A stretch of DNA of 64,000 nt from assembly GCF_026810505.1 (NCBI RefSeq), contig NZ_CP101750.1:7304515-7368514 (forward strand). Direction: 5' to 3'. Of this stretch, positions 14,911-24,621 are shown one piece after another. Within the stretch, counting starts at the first letter, position 1; every line of letters starts with the position of its first letter. Made by a program: the position numbers and the translations under genes. This DNA comes from Streptomyces sp. Je 1-369. Its GTDB lineage: Bacteria > Actinomycetota > Actinomycetes > Streptomycetales > Streptomycetaceae. The notes under the pieces were generated by a model. That model was given only the letters and a program-made list of their open reading frames with translations, was not told the origin of the DNA and did not search any database.

Positions 14911-16212
14911 ATGAGCGCTGCGGATCTGGCCCGACTCCAGTTCGCGGCCACGACCGGCATCCACTGGCTGTTCGTGATCCTCACCATGGGGCTCGTCCCC
15001 ATCGTCGCGATCATGCACACCCGGGCCGCGTTCACCCGTGATCCCGCCAGAAGAGCAGTCCGGGAGCGCATGACCCGCTTCTGGGGTCAGCTCTACGTCA
15101 TCAACTACGCGGTCGGCATCGTCACCGGCCTCGTCATGGAGTTCCAGTTCGGGCTCAGCTGGAGCGGCCTCAGCAAGTTCGCGGGCAACGTCTTCGGCGC
15201 CCCGCTGGCCCTCGAAACCCTCATCGCCTTCTTCGCCGAGTCCACCTTCCTCGGCATGTGGATCTTCGGCTGGGGCCGACTGCGCAGGGGCGTGCACGTC
15301 ACGCTCATCTGGCTGGTCGCCCTGACCGCGTACGCCTCCGGGTACTGGATCCTGATCGCCAACGGCTTCATGCAGCACCCCGTCGGCTACGAAGTGCGCG
15401 ACGGCGCCGCCTACCTGACCGACTTCGGGGCGCTGCTCACCAACTCCAGCGCCCTCATGGCCCTCTTCCACCTCTCGCTGGGAGCCCTGACGACGGGCGG
15501 CGTCTTCATCGCCGGCGTCAGCGCGTACCACTTCCTGCGCGGCACCAAGGAGACCGAGCTCTTCCGCCCCTCCCTGAAGCTCGGACTCTGGATCTCGACG
15601 GTCGCCTCGTTCTTCGTCGTCATCGTCGGCGAGATGCAGCGCCCCATCATCGAGCGCACGCAGCCCATGAAGGACGCGGTCCTGGAGAACAGCGGCGTCG
15701 CCGAACTACAGGCGCAGCTCGTCAAGGAACACGGGCCGGGCAACTACGTGCCCTGGCAGGACACCATGCGGATCTCGATGGACGTCATGACGCTCATCGG
15801 CAACACCGTGTCCACCATCACCTTCATCGCCCTCATCCTTCTCTGGAAGGACCGGCTGATGCGCTGGCGCTGGGCCTCCTGGATCCTCGTCGCGACCATC
15901 CCCTTCCCGTTCATCGCCTCCGTGGGCGGCTGGATCGTCCGCGAGGTCGGACGCCAACCGTGGATCGTGTACGGCGAGTTGACGGTAGAGGACGCGCTCT
16001 CCCACGTCGGGAAGACGTCACTGCTGTTGTCCTGCATCCTCTTCATCGCCATCTTCGTCGCCCTCGCGGTGACGAACTGGACGCTGATCACCAAGTTCGC
16101 CCTCCGCGGCCCCGACGCCACCCAGCTCGGCGTCAGCGAGCCGCTCCCGGACGACGTGCCCGAAGGGCCGGGAGGCAGCGCCGACGAGAAGCAGCCGGTG
16201 CCCGCACTCTGA
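14911..16212 (+). CDS. cydA: Cytochrome bd ubiquinol oxidase subunit I
   Basis: Haem-bearing subunit of the high-affinity terminal oxidase that reduces O2 with quinol in the cytoplasmic membrane. The 433-residue protein has many membrane helices, the N-terminal haem ligand region TTGIHWLFVIL (His18), FFAESTFLGMWIFGW, and the quinol-site motif GGWIVREVGRQPW. It is shorter than the E. coli subunit and lacks a long Q-loop, placing it with the short-Q-loop type. The ATG has AGGAAGG upstream. It is first in cydA-cydB-cydD-cydC. Confidence 0.95.
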   Translation: MSAADLARLQFAATTGIHWLFVILTMGLVPIVAIMHTRAAFTRDPARRAVRERMTRFWGQLYVINYAVGIVTGLVMEFQFGLSWSGLSKFAGNVFGAPLALETLIAFFAESTFLGMWIFGWGRLRRGVHVTLIWLVALTAYASGYWILIANGFMQHPVGYEVRDGAAYLTDFGALLTNSSALMALFHLSLGALTTGGVFIAGVSAYHFLRGTKETELFRPSLKLGLWISTVASFFVVIVGEMQRPIIERTQPMKDAVLENSGVAELQAQLVKEHGPGNYVPWQDTMRISMDVMTLIGNTVSTITFIALILLWKDRLMRWRWASWILVATIPFPFIASVGGWIVREVGRQPWIVYGELTVEDALSHVGKTSLLLSCILFIAIFVALAVTNWTLITKFALRGPDATQLGVSEPLPDDVPEGPGGSADEKQPVPAL

Positions 16213-16273
16213 GCCGGACCGACCCGGCACCCCCACAGAAGACCTCCCCTGCTGTAACGGAAAGTTGAGCGAG

Positions 16274-17296
16274 ATGAGTCTGGAGACCGTCTGGCTGGCC
16301 CTCCTCGGCCTGCTACTCGCCGGGTACTTTGTACTCGGCGGCTACGACTACGGCGCACAGATGCTGCACCCCTTCCTCGGCCGCGACGGTCAGGAGGAGA
16401 AACGCACCAGCGGAAACGCCGCCCTCGACGCCATCGCGCCGTTCTTCCTGGGCAACGAGGTCTGGCTGGTCGCCTTCGCCGGCGTGCTGTTCGGCGCCTT
16501 CCCGCACCTCGAAGGCACCCTCCTGTCGGGCATGTACCCCCTGATCGTCGCGATCCTCGCCGGACTGGTCCTCGGCAACGCCGCGGTCCAGCTGCGCCGC
16601 CGCTCCCACAGCGCCCGCGGCCGCCGGACGTGGGACGCCCTGATCGTGTTCGGCGGCGCCGTCCCCGCCCTGTGCTGGGGACTCGTCGTGGGGCTGCTGC
16701 TCCACGGGGTGCCCCGCCGCGCCGACGGCAGCTTCCACATCGGGTTCGGCGAGGTGTTCTCACCGTTCGTCCTGGCCTGCGGCGTCACCACCACGCTGCT
16801 CTTCGCGGCACACGGCGCGACCTTCGTCGCCCTGCGCTCCGGGCCCGAACTCGCGGACAGGGCGCGGAAGACGGCGTCCAGCCTGCTCGTCGGCGTAGCC
16901 GCCGTCGGAGCCCTCGCGCTGCTCCTCACGGTCTTCGGCGCGGGCGCCTCCATGACGAACCGCACGACGTCATGGATCATCGCCGCACTGATCGTCGCGG
17001 CACTCGGCGCCGCCTGGTGGTACCTCGGCCGCGGCCACAACGTCCTCGCGTTCGCCGCCACCTGCTGCGCCACCGCGCTCCCGGTGCTGCTCCTCGGGGC
17101 AGGGCACTACCCGTACCTCCTGATCACCGAGGCCGGCGCGGGACTGGACATCGACCACGCCATCACGGACGACGCCACGCTGAAGATCCTCAGCGGCTTC
17201 GGGGTCCTGGTGATCCCGACGATCCTCGCCTACCAGTTCTGGAGCTGGTGGGCCTTCCGGGGGCGGACGGGACAGCGTCACCCCAGCTACTTCTGA
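16274..17296 (+). CDS. cydB: Cytochrome bd ubiquinol oxidase subunit II
   Basis: 340-residue multi-helix membrane partner of CydA. The N-terminus LALLGLLLAGYFVLGGYDYG and the adjacent NAALDAIAPFFLGNEVWLVA are family signatures. The ATG at 16274 is preferred over the in-frame TTG at 16265, because the TTG sits directly on the GGAAAG sequence, leaving no spacer. The gap from cydA is 61 nt and to cydD 30 nt, so one transcript is likely. Confidence 0.94.
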   Translation: MSLETVWLALLGLLLAGYFVLGGYDYGAQMLHPFLGRDGQEEKRTSGNAALDAIAPFFLGNEVWLVAFAGVLFGAFPHLEGTLLSGMYPLIVAILAGLVLGNAAVQLRRRSHSARGRRTWDALIVFGGAVPALCWGLVVGLLLHGVPRRADGSFHIGFGEVFSPFVLACGVTTTLLFAAHGATFVALRSGPELADRARKTASSLLVGVAAVGALALLLTVFGAGASMTNRTTSWIIAALIVAALGAAWWYLGRGHNVLAFAATCCATALPVLLLGAGHYPYLLITEAGAGLDIDHAITDDATLKILSGFGVLVIPTILAYQFWSWWAFRGRTGQRHPSYF

Positions 17297-17326
17297 CCCC
17301 CGGAAAGCGACGAGAGGTACCCCACG

Positions 17327-19069
17327 ATGAAGCCCGTCGAACGCCGCCTGATGCGGGACATCCCAGTGCTGCGGCGCCACATGACGTACTCCTCGGTACT
17401 GGCCCTGGCGGGCGCCGGGCTCATCGTCACCCAGGCCGTCCTGCTCGCGACGGCCCTCGCCGACGGCTTCGCCGGACACGGCATCCGCACCGGCACCCTG
17501 GCCGCCCTCGGCGCCGTCATGGCCCTGCGCGCCCTGCTCACCTGGGCCCGCGGCGCGCTCGCCCAGCGCGCCGCGGCCACCGCCAAGGCCACCCTGCGCG
17601 ACCGGATCACCGGACAGCTCCAGCGGACGGGACCCCTGCAACTCGCCGACCGCCGCCACGGCGAGACGGCCACCCTGCTCACCCGCGGCCTCGACGCCCT
17701 CGACCCCTACGTCGTCGGCTACCTGCCCACCCAGGCGGCCGTCGCCGTCGTACCCCTCACCGTGGTCGCCTGGGTCGGCTTCACCGACTGGACCTCGGCA
17801 CTCATCATCGTCATCACCCTGCCGCTCATCCCCGTCTTCGGCGCACTGGTCGGCATGCACACCGCCCAACGCACCGCCCGCCAATGGCGGTTGCTCTCCC
17901 GGCTCGGCGGCCACTTCCTCGACGTGGTGGCCGGACTGCCGACGCTCCGCGCCTTCGGCCGCGAACACCACCAGACCAAGGTCGTGCACGACATGGCGGA
18001 CGCCCACCGGCGCGCCACCATGCGGACCCTGCGCGTGGCGTTCCTCTCCTCCCTCGTCCTGGAGACGGTCGCCACCCTCTCCGTCGCCCTCGTCGCCGTC
18101 CCGGTCGGACTGCGCCTGCTGCACGGCGACGTCGGCCTGCACACCGCCCTCGTCGTCCTCTTCCTCGCCCCCGAGGCGTACCTGCCGCTGCGCGCCATGG
18201 GCGCCGCCTTCCACGACAGCGCCGAAGGCATCTCGGTGGCCGAACGGGTCTTCGCCGCCCTCGACGAGGAGGACACGGCCCGGGCCGACGCCGACCGCGC
18301 CCCCGCGCCCGACGCCCGCACGGCGGCCCTCGCCCTCGACGACGTCACCGTCCACTACCCGGGCCGCACCGAACCCGCCCTGCGCAACGTCTCCCTGACC
18401 ATCGGCCCCGGCGAGCACGTCGCCCTGGTCGGCCCGAGCGGCGCGGGCAAGTCCACGCTGCTCTCGCTGCTCCTCGGCTTCGTCACCCCCGCGTCGGGCC
18501 GGGTCGAGGCCGGCGGCACCGACCTCGCCGGCCTCGACCCCGACGACTGGTGCGCCCAGGTGGCCTGGGTGCCGCAGCGACCGCACCTGATCGCGGGGAC
18601 CGTCGCCGAGAACATCCGCCTCGGCCGCCCCGACGCGACCGACGCCGAGATGCGCGAAGCGGCCCGCGCCGCCTGTGCCGACCTCTTCGTCGAGGAGCTG
18701 CCCCACGCGTACGACACCGTGCTCGGCGAGCACGGCGCCGGGCTCTCCGCAGGTCAGCGCCAGCGGATCGCACTGGCCCGCGCGTTCCTCAAGGACGCGC
18801 CGGTGCTACTGCTCGACGAACCGACGGCACACCTCGACCCGGAGAGCGAGGCCGCCGTCACGCGCGCCACGGTCGCCCTCATGCGCGGCCGCACGGCGAT
18901 CGTGGTCGCCCACCGCACGAGCCTGCTGCCGCACGCGGACCGGATCATCACGGTACGGGCGGGCACGATCGCCCAGCCCGAACCGGTCACAGCGAACCCG
19001 CCGTCCCGCGCACACGCAGCGACCCCCTCCCTCGTACCCGTCGCCCCGGAAAGGCTGGTGGTCTCATGA
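17327..19069 (+). CDS. cydD: Thiol-reductant ABC exporter, CydD subunit
   Basis: CydDC exports cysteine/glutathione-type thiols and is needed to assemble cytochrome bd. The 580-residue protein has an N-terminal six-helix ABC exporter domain (about 20-310) and a nucleotide-binding domain with Walker A GPSGAGKST, signature LSAGQRQR, and Walker B VLLLDEPTAHLD. It overlaps cydC by ATGA. From memory, some Streptomyces carry a single fused CydDC; here the halves are separate overlapping frames with a normal coupled start, not an obvious frameshift. Confidence 0.93.
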   Translation: MKPVERRLMRDIPVLRRHMTYSSVLALAGAGLIVTQAVLLATALADGFAGHGIRTGTLAALGAVMALRALLTWARGALAQRAAATAKATLRDRITGQLQRTGPLQLADRRHGETATLLTRGLDALDPYVVGYLPTQAAVAVVPLTVVAWVGFTDWTSALIIVITLPLIPVFGALVGMHTAQRTARQWRLLSRLGGHFLDVVAGLPTLRAFGREHHQTKVVHDMADAHRRATMRTLRVAFLSSLVLETVATLSVALVAVPVGLRLLHGDVGLHTALVVLFLAPEAYLPLRAMGAAFHDSAEGISVAERVFAALDEEDTARADADRAPAPDARTAALALDDVTVHYPGRTEPALRNVSLTIGPGEHVALVGPSGAGKSTLLSLLLGFVTPASGRVEAGGTDLAGLDPDDWCAQVAWVPQRPHLIAGTVAENIRLGRPDATDAEMREAARAACADLFVEELPHAYDTVLGEHGAGLSAGQRQRIALARAFLKDAPVLLLDEPTAHLDPESEAAVTRATVALMRGRTAIVVAHRTSLLPHADRIITVRAGTIAQPEPVTANPPSRAHAATPSLVPVAPERLVVS

Positions 19070-20823
19070 CCTCGTACGTCAAGGCCGCCGCCCCCGGACC
19101 CGCCCGGGGAACACGCCCCACCGCCCGCCTCCTCCACCACCTCCTGCCGTACTGGCGCAGGCTGTTGCCCGCCGCTCTCGCCGCGGCCGGCAGCGAACTC
19201 GCCGCCGCCGCACTGATGGCCACTGCGGCCTGGCTCATCACCCGCGCCGCCGAACAGCCGCCCCTCGCCGCGGTCAGTGTCGCGATCGTCGCCGTACGGG
19301 CCCTTGCCCTCGGCCGCGGCGCGCTCCGCTACATCGACCGGCTCCTCGGCCACGACGGCGTGCTGCGCGCCGTCGCGGGCTTCCGCGCCCGGGTGTTCGC
19401 GGCACTGGTGCCGCTCGCACCCGCAGGCACCCCCGCCTTCCGCAGCGGCGACCTCCTGACCCGACTCGTCGACGACGTCGACGCCGCGCAGGACCTGCTG
19501 CTGCGTGTCATGATCCCGGCCACCGCGGCGTTCGTGGTCGCCGCGGCCGCCACCGGCACGGTCGCGGTCCTGCTGCCGGGAGCCGGGCTGCTGCTCGGTC
19601 TGCTGCTAGCCGTGGCGGGCATCCTCGTGCCCGCCGCGGTGCTCGTCCTCTCCCGCCGCGCGGGCCGCGTCGAGAAGGCGGCGCGCGCCGAACTCGCCGC
19701 CGTCACCGTCGACCTGACCCAGGGCGCCGCCGACCTCGCCGCGTACGGCGCCCGCGGCCGCACCCACGACAAGGCCCGCGCCGTCACCGCACGCATCGCC
19801 ACGCTCGAGCGCCACAAGGCGCTGACCACGTCGCTCGCCCAGGCCATGGTGCTCGTGCTGCAAGGCGTGGCGACGGTCGGCGTCACCTGGCTCGCGCTGC
19901 GCGCCCACGCGGCGGGCGACCTGCCCGCCGTGCAGCTCACCGTCCTCGCCGTCCTCGCGCTCGTCTCCTTCGAGGCGCTCGCGCCGCTGCCCGCCGCCGC
20001 CCGCCGCTTCGTCGAGGTCCGGGCCTCCGCGCAGCGCCTCGCCGACCTCTTCGACACCCCGGCGCCCGTCGCCGACCCACCGACCCCGGACCCGCTGCCC
20101 ACCGACACACCACTCGACGTGACCATCACCGACCTGCGGGTCCGCCACGTCCAGGACAGCCCCCCGGCCCTGGACGGCGCGAGCCTGCGGCTGCCGGCCG
20201 GCCGTCGAGTGGTGCTCATCGGGGCCAGCGGGTCCGGTAAATCCACCCTGATCGCGGCGCTCATGCGATTCGTGCCGTACGAAGCGGGCAGCATCCGCGT
20301 CGGCGGGCGCGAGCTCAGCGGCTGCACGGGCGCCGACGCCCGCCGCGCCATCACCGGCATGACGCAGGACGCGCACGTCTTCCACGCCACGATCCGCGCC
20401 AACCTCGTCCTCGCGGCCCCCGGCGCCACCGACGCCGAACTGCGCGAAGCGGCCCGCAGGGCGAGGATCCTGGACTGGATCGAATCGCTCCCGGAGGGCT
20501 GGGAGACCGTGCTCGGCGGAGACGGCGCCACCGTCTCGGGCGGCCAGCGCCGACGCCTGCTGCTCGCCCGCGCGCTCCTCGCCGACCCGCCCGTCCTCGT
20601 CCTCGACGAACCCACCGAAGGCCTGGACCCGGACACCGCGTCCGAGGTGCTCGCCGACATCCTCGACGCCACCCGCGGCCGCACCACGCTCCTGGTCACG
20701 CACGAGCGCGCGGGCCTCGCCGGAGCCGACGAGATCGTGACCCTGGACCGGGGCCGGATCCGTCCCGCCACCGCGGAGGACCTGGACTCCGCGACGGACG
20801 GCCTGGCCGCCCTGGCGCTCTGA
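19066..20823 (+). CDS. cydC: Thiol-reductant ABC exporter, CydC subunit
   Basis: 585 residues, partner of CydD. An N-terminal membrane domain is followed by a nucleotide-binding domain with GASGSGKSTL (Walker A), VSGGQRRRLLLARALL (signature) and VLVLDEPTEGLD (Walker B). The ATG at 19066 lies inside the cydD stop. The same frame is open for about 2.4 kb upstream, but that stretch is antisense-free shadow of cydB/cydD and shows no homologous content. Last gene of the cyd operon; no clear hairpin terminator follows. Confidence 0.93.
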   Translation: MTSYVKAAAPGPARGTRPTARLLHHLLPYWRRLLPAALAAAGSELAAAALMATAAWLITRAAEQPPLAAVSVAIVAVRALALGRGALRYIDRLLGHDGVLRAVAGFRARVFAALVPLAPAGTPAFRSGDLLTRLVDDVDAAQDLLLRVMIPATAAFVVAAAATGTVAVLLPGAGLLLGLLLAVAGILVPAAVLVLSRRAGRVEKAARAELAAVTVDLTQGAADLAAYGARGRTHDKARAVTARIATLERHKALTTSLAQAMVLVLQGVATVGVTWLALRAHAAGDLPAVQLTVLAVLALVSFEALAPLPAAARRFVEVRASAQRLADLFDTPAPVADPPTPDPLPTDTPLDVTITDLRVRHVQDSPPALDGASLRLPAGRRVVLIGASGSGKSTLIAALMRFVPYEAGSIRVGGRELSGCTGADARRAITGMTQDAHVFHATIRANLVLAAPGATDAELREAARRARILDWIESLPEGWETVLGGDGATVSGGQRRRLLLARALLADPPVLVLDEPTEGLDPDTASEVLADILDATRGRTTLLVTHERAGLAGADEIVTLDRGRIRPATAEDLDSATDGLAALAL

Positions 20824-20941
20824 GACCGGTCCTGACCCACAGCCGGGTGCCCGTCGAGTCCCTCTTGCCAAGCCCCGGTGACCCGTCCAGGATTGTCCCT
20901 CCTCGGACGAGGGCGCGTGAGCGGAGTGAGGAGCGATGGCC

Positions 20942-21940
20942 ATGGACTTTGGACTCGTACTGCAGACCGACCCGCCCGCCTCCGAGGTCGTCGGCCTCAT
21001 GCGGCGCGCGGAGCGCAACGGCTTCCGCTACGGCTGGACCTTCGACTCGTCCGTGCTGTGGCAGGAGCCGTTCGTCATCTACAGCCGCATCCTCGAACAC
21101 ACCACACGGCTGACCATCGGCCCCATGGTCACCAACCCGGGCACCCGGACCTGGGAGGTCACCGCGTCGACCTTCGCGACACTCAACGACATGTACGGCA
21201 ACCGCACCGTCTGCGGCATCGGACGCGGCGACTCCGCGATGCGCGTCGCGGGACGCAGGCCCAACACCCTGGCGCGGCTCGGCGAGGCCATCGACGTCAT
21301 CCGTGACCTCGCCGAGGGGCGCGAGGCGGACATCGGCGGGCAGACGCTGCGGCTGCCGTGGGTCACGGACGGCAGGCTGCCGGTGTGGATGGCGGCGTAC
21401 GGCCCGAAGGCGCTCGCGCTCGCCGGGCAGAAGGCCGACGGCTTCATCCTCCAACTCGCCGACCCGTACCTGACGCAGTGGATGATCAAAGCCGTGCGGG
21501 ACGCGGCCGCCGACGCGGGACGCGACCCCGCGGACGTCAAGATCTGCGTGGCCGCGCCCGCCTACGTCGGCGACGACCTCGCGCACGCCCGCGAACAGTG
21601 CCGCTGGTTCGGCGGCATGGTCGGCAACCACGTCGCCGACCTGGTCGCCAAGTACGGCGAGCGCTCGTCGATGGTGCCCGAGGCCCTCACGGCGTACATC
21701 AAGGCACGCGAGGGGTACGACTACAGCCACCACGGCCGCACCGGGAACCCCGACACCGCCTTCGTGCCCGACGAGATCGTCGACCGGTTCTGTCTGCTCG
21801 GACCCGTCGAGTCGCACCTCGAACGGCTGCGTGAACTACGGGAGTTGGGCGTCGACCAGTTCGCGGTGTACGCGATGCACGACGCACGCGAGGAGGTCAT
21901 CGACGCGTACGGCTCCTCGGTGATCCCGGAGTTCTCCTGA
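20942..21940 (+). CDS. F420-dependent luciferase-like (LLM) oxidoreductase
   Basis: 332 residues of the bacterial luciferase-like TIM-barrel family, in the actinobacterial branch that usually binds F420. It begins MDFGLVLQTDPP and includes TIGPMVTNPGTRTWEVTAS, GIGRGDSAMRVAGRRP and PVWMAAYGPKALALAG. The second ATG is chosen because GAGGAG lies 8 nt upstream of it and only 2 nt from the earlier ATG. From memory this subfamily (TIGR03842-like) often accompanies hydantoin or pyrimidine catabolism genes, but none are adjacent, so the substrate is unknown. Confidence 0.85.
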   Translation: MDFGLVLQTDPPASEVVGLMRRAERNGFRYGWTFDSSVLWQEPFVIYSRILEHTTRLTIGPMVTNPGTRTWEVTASTFATLNDMYGNRTVCGIGRGDSAMRVAGRRPNTLARLGEAIDVIRDLAEGREADIGGQTLRLPWVTDGRLPVWMAAYGPKALALAGQKADGFILQLADPYLTQWMIKAVRDAAADAGRDPADVKICVAAPAYVGDDLAHAREQCRWFGGMVGNHVADLVAKYGERSSMVPEALTAYIKAREGYDYSHHGRTGNPDTAFVPDEIVDRFCLLGPVESHLERLRELRELGVDQFAVYAMHDAREEVIDAYGSSVIPEFS

Positions 21941-21961
21941 GCCACCTGGGCCCTGGAACCA

Positions 21962-23026
21962 TCAGGGCACGCGGGCCGTCCACTCCGCCGTCGTGAACTT
22001 GGTCCGCACGAGCTCCCGGGCGCGCGCCATCTCCTCGTCGGTGACCTTCCCCTCGGCGAGGCCGTACCGGCCGCGGAACGAGTCGACCATGCGCTCGATG
22101 ACCGCCTCACGGGGCAGCCCGGTCTGACGGCGCAAGGGGTCGACGCGCTTCTTGGCGCTCCGCGTGCCCTTGTCGGAGAGCTTCTCCTTGCCGATGCGCA
22201 GCACCTCCAGCATCTTGTCCGCGTCGATGTCGTACGACATCGTCACGTGGTGCAGCACCGCGCCCGGCCCGCCGCCCGGCGCCACCGTCCGCTTCTGCGC
22301 GGCGCCCGCGATCTTCCCCGCGTCCGTCGCGATGTCGTTGAGCGGCTGGTACCACGCCTTGATGCCCATGTCGGCGAGGGCGCCGAGCACCCAGTCGTCC
22401 AGGTACGCGTAACTGTCCTGGAACGAGAGGCCCTGCACGAGGGCGTCGGGGACGGAGAGCGAGTACGTGATGGTGTTGCCCGGCTCCACGAACATCGCGC
22501 CGCCGCCAGAGATCCGGCGTACGACGTCGATGCCGTGCCGGGCCGCGCCCTCCGCGTCGACCTCGTTGGCGAGCGACTGGAAACTGCCGATGATCACCGA
22601 CGGCGACGCCCACTCCCACACGCGCAGCGTCGGCGGACGGCGGCCCGCCGCGACCTCCTGGGTCAGCACCTCGTCGAGGGCCATGTGCAGCGCGGGCGGC
22701 TGCGGAGCCTCGTGGATCAGCTGCCAGTCGTAGTCGGTCCAGTCCGTCGCGTGGGCGAGGGCACGGCGTACGGCGACGCCGATGCCGTCCGACGTCAGGC
22801 CGTACATGACGGTGCCTTCGGGGAGCGCGGCCTCGATGCGGGCGGCAAGGCCCGGGGCGCCCGTGTCGGCGGGGGCGCCGTTCAGCGCGCCGTTGATCGC
22901 GTCGAGCGCCTCGTCGGGCTCCAGGAAGAAGTCACCGGCCACGCGGGTGTTCCGCAGCTCGCCGCCCTCGACGTCCAGATCCACGACGACGAGCTTGCCA
23001 CCGGGGACCTTGTACTCACCGTGCAC
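21962..23026 (-). CDS. lplA: Lipoate-protein ligase, N-terminal accessory domain fused
   Basis: Activates lipoate with ATP and attaches it to the lysine of lipoyl domains in 2-oxoacid dehydrogenases and GcvH. The 354-residue protein starts at a GTG with GGAGG 7 nt upstream, giving HGEYKVPGGKLVVVDLDV. Residues 1-90 resemble the small accessory domain that is C-terminal in E. coli LplA or a separate LplB in Thermoplasma. The catalytic domain follows: RRISGGGAMFVEPGNTITYS (lipoate loop), NDIATDAGKIAGAAQKR (catalytic Lys) and AVLHHVTMSYDID. The domain order is therefore permuted relative to E. coli. Confidence 0.87.
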   Translation of the reverse strand: MHGEYKVPGGKLVVVDLDVEGGELRNTRVAGDFFLEPDEALDAINGALNGAPADTGAPGLAARIEAALPEGTVMYGLTSDGIGVAVRRALAHATDWTDYDWQLIHEAPQPPALHMALDEVLTQEVAAGRRPPTLRVWEWASPSVIIGSFQSLANEVDAEGAARHGIDVVRRISGGGAMFVEPGNTITYSLSVPDALVQGLSFQDSYAYLDDWVLGALADMGIKAWYQPLNDIATDAGKIAGAAQKRTVAPGGGPGAVLHHVTMSYDIDADKMLEVLRIGKEKLSDKGTRSAKKRVDPLRRQTGLPREAVIERMVDSFRGRYGLAEGKVTDEEMARARELVRTKFTTAEWTARVP

Positions 23027-23213
23027 CGTGCTGCCTCCATGCCACGTCCGCCGCATTCGTCATGTCGCGAATCATCCCCCAACGCTAGCCGAGAGAGGGA
23101 ATGTCCCCCTTGTGTGCTCCGTGCGGGGGACCGTGCCCCGTACGGCGCATCCGTCGGCCGCCGACCGTCCGAAGAACAGGGGAAGCACCGCCCCGCCCCC
23201 TGGAGTCCGCGCC

Positions 23214-24590
23214 ATGCACATCTCGGTCGTCCTGTTCACCTCCGACCTACGGGTGCACGACCATCCGCCGCTGCGCGCCGCCGTCTCCGGAGCGGACGCC
23301 GTGGTGCCGCTCTTCGTCCGTGACCGGGCCATCGCCGACGTGAGCGACGCGGGCCCGAACCGGCAGGCGTTCCTCGCCGACTGCCTGGCCGACCTCGACC
23401 GGCAGCTGCGGGACCGCGGGGGGCGGCTCGTGGTGCGCGCCGGGGACCTCGTCGGACAGGTGCGGCAGGTCGTCGAGGCCGCGGACGCCGACGAGGTCCA
23501 CATGGCGGCCGGAGTGAGCCGGTACGCGCACGCCCGCGAACACCGGCTGCGCGAGGCGCTGGAACGGGACGGCCGCCGCCTCTACGTCCACGACGCCGTG
23601 GTCACCGCCCTCGCCCCCGGCGCCGTGACCCCCGCAGGATCCGACCACTTCGCCGTCTTCACCCCGTACTTCCGCCGCTGGACCGCGCAGGGCGTACGGG
23701 CCGTGCTCGCCGCTCCGCGCACCGTGCACGTCCCGGACTACATCCGCTCCCACCCGTACCCCACCCGCGAGGGCATGGACGGCCTCTCGCCGGGGCTCGC
23801 CGAAGGCGGCGAGAGCGCCGGGCGCGCCCTGTGGAAGGCGTGGCTGCGCAACGGCATCGACCAGTACACCGAGAACCACGACGACCTGGCGGGCGACGCC
23901 ACGTCGAAGCTGTCGCCGCACCTGCACTTCGGCACGCTGTCCAGCGCCGAACTCGTCCACGGCGCCCGCAAGCGGTCGTCGTCCCGCGGCGCCGAGGATT
24001 TCGTCCGGCAGCTGTGCTGGCGCGACTTCCACCACCAGGTGCTCGCCGCCCGGCCGCACGCGGCCGCCGCCGACTACCGCACGCGCGGCGACCGCTGGCG
24101 CACCGGCGAGGCGGCGGACGCCGACGTCCGCGCCTGGCAGGACGGCGCCACGGGCTTCCCGGTCGTCGACGCCGCCATGCGCCAGCTCCGGCACGAGGGC
24201 TGGATGCACAACCGCGCCAGACTCCTCACCGCGAGCTTCCTCACCAAGACCCTGTACGTCGACTGGCGCGTCGGCGCCCGCCACTTCCAGCGGCTCCTCG
24301 TCGACGGCGACCTCGCCAACAACCAGCTCAACTGGCAGTGGGCGGCCGGAACCGGCACGGACAGCCGCCCCAACCGGGTGCTCAACCCCGTGCTGCAGGC
24401 GAAGCGTTACGACCCCGACGGCACGTACGTACGCCGCTGGGTGCCCGAACTGGCCGACTTGCGCGGCGCGGCGGTCCACGAACCGTGGAAGCTGGCGAAG
24501 GAGACACGGGCGGAGTACGACTACCCCGAGCCGATCGTCGAACTGTCCGACGGACTCGCCCGGTTCAAGCAGGCCCGCGGCCTCGAGTGA
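23214..24590 (+). CDS. phr: Class I CPD deoxyribodipyrimidine photolyase
   Basis: Repairs cyclobutane pyrimidine dimers using light, FADH- and an antenna chromophore. The 458-residue protein has the N-terminal antenna domain (VVLFTSDLRVHDHPPL) and a C-terminal FAD domain with TSKLSPHLHFGTLS, RQLCWRDFHHQVLA, MHNRARLLTASFLTK, and NNQLNWQWAAGTGTDS. The ATG has TGGAG 8 nt upstream. It is divergent from lplA and convergent with the SDR of the light-response group, which supports light control of this region. Confidence 0.94.
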   Translation: MHISVVLFTSDLRVHDHPPLRAAVSGADAVVPLFVRDRAIADVSDAGPNRQAFLADCLADLDRQLRDRGGRLVVRAGDLVGQVRQVVEAADADEVHMAAGVSRYAHAREHRLREALERDGRRLYVHDAVVTALAPGAVTPAGSDHFAVFTPYFRRWTAQGVRAVLAAPRTVHVPDYIRSHPYPTREGMDGLSPGLAEGGESAGRALWKAWLRNGIDQYTENHDDLAGDATSKLSPHLHFGTLSSAELVHGARKRSSSRGAEDFVRQLCWRDFHHQVLAARPHAAAADYRTRGDRWRTGEAADADVRAWQDGATGFPVVDAAMRQLRHEGWMHNRARLLTASFLTKTLYVDWRVGARHFQRLLVDGDLANNQLNWQWAAGTGTDSRPNRVLNPVLQAKRYDPDGTYVRRWVPELADLRGAAVHEPWKLAKETRAEYDYPEPIVELSDGLARFKQARGLE

Positions 24591-24621
24591 CCCTTGAACC
24601 GGCGCGAAGCCAGGCGGAGGC

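Noticed and set aside
16630..20823. A 1397-codon open frame that could be read as one giant protein
   Set aside because: Only the part from 19066 has protein-like, homologous content (CydC). The upstream part is an Arg/Pro-rich out-of-frame reading of cydB and cydD, produced by high GC.
17327..20823. Frameshift splitting a fused cydDC gene
   Set aside because: The junction is an ordinary ATGA overlap with complete domains on both sides, so two coupled genes are a sufficient explanation.
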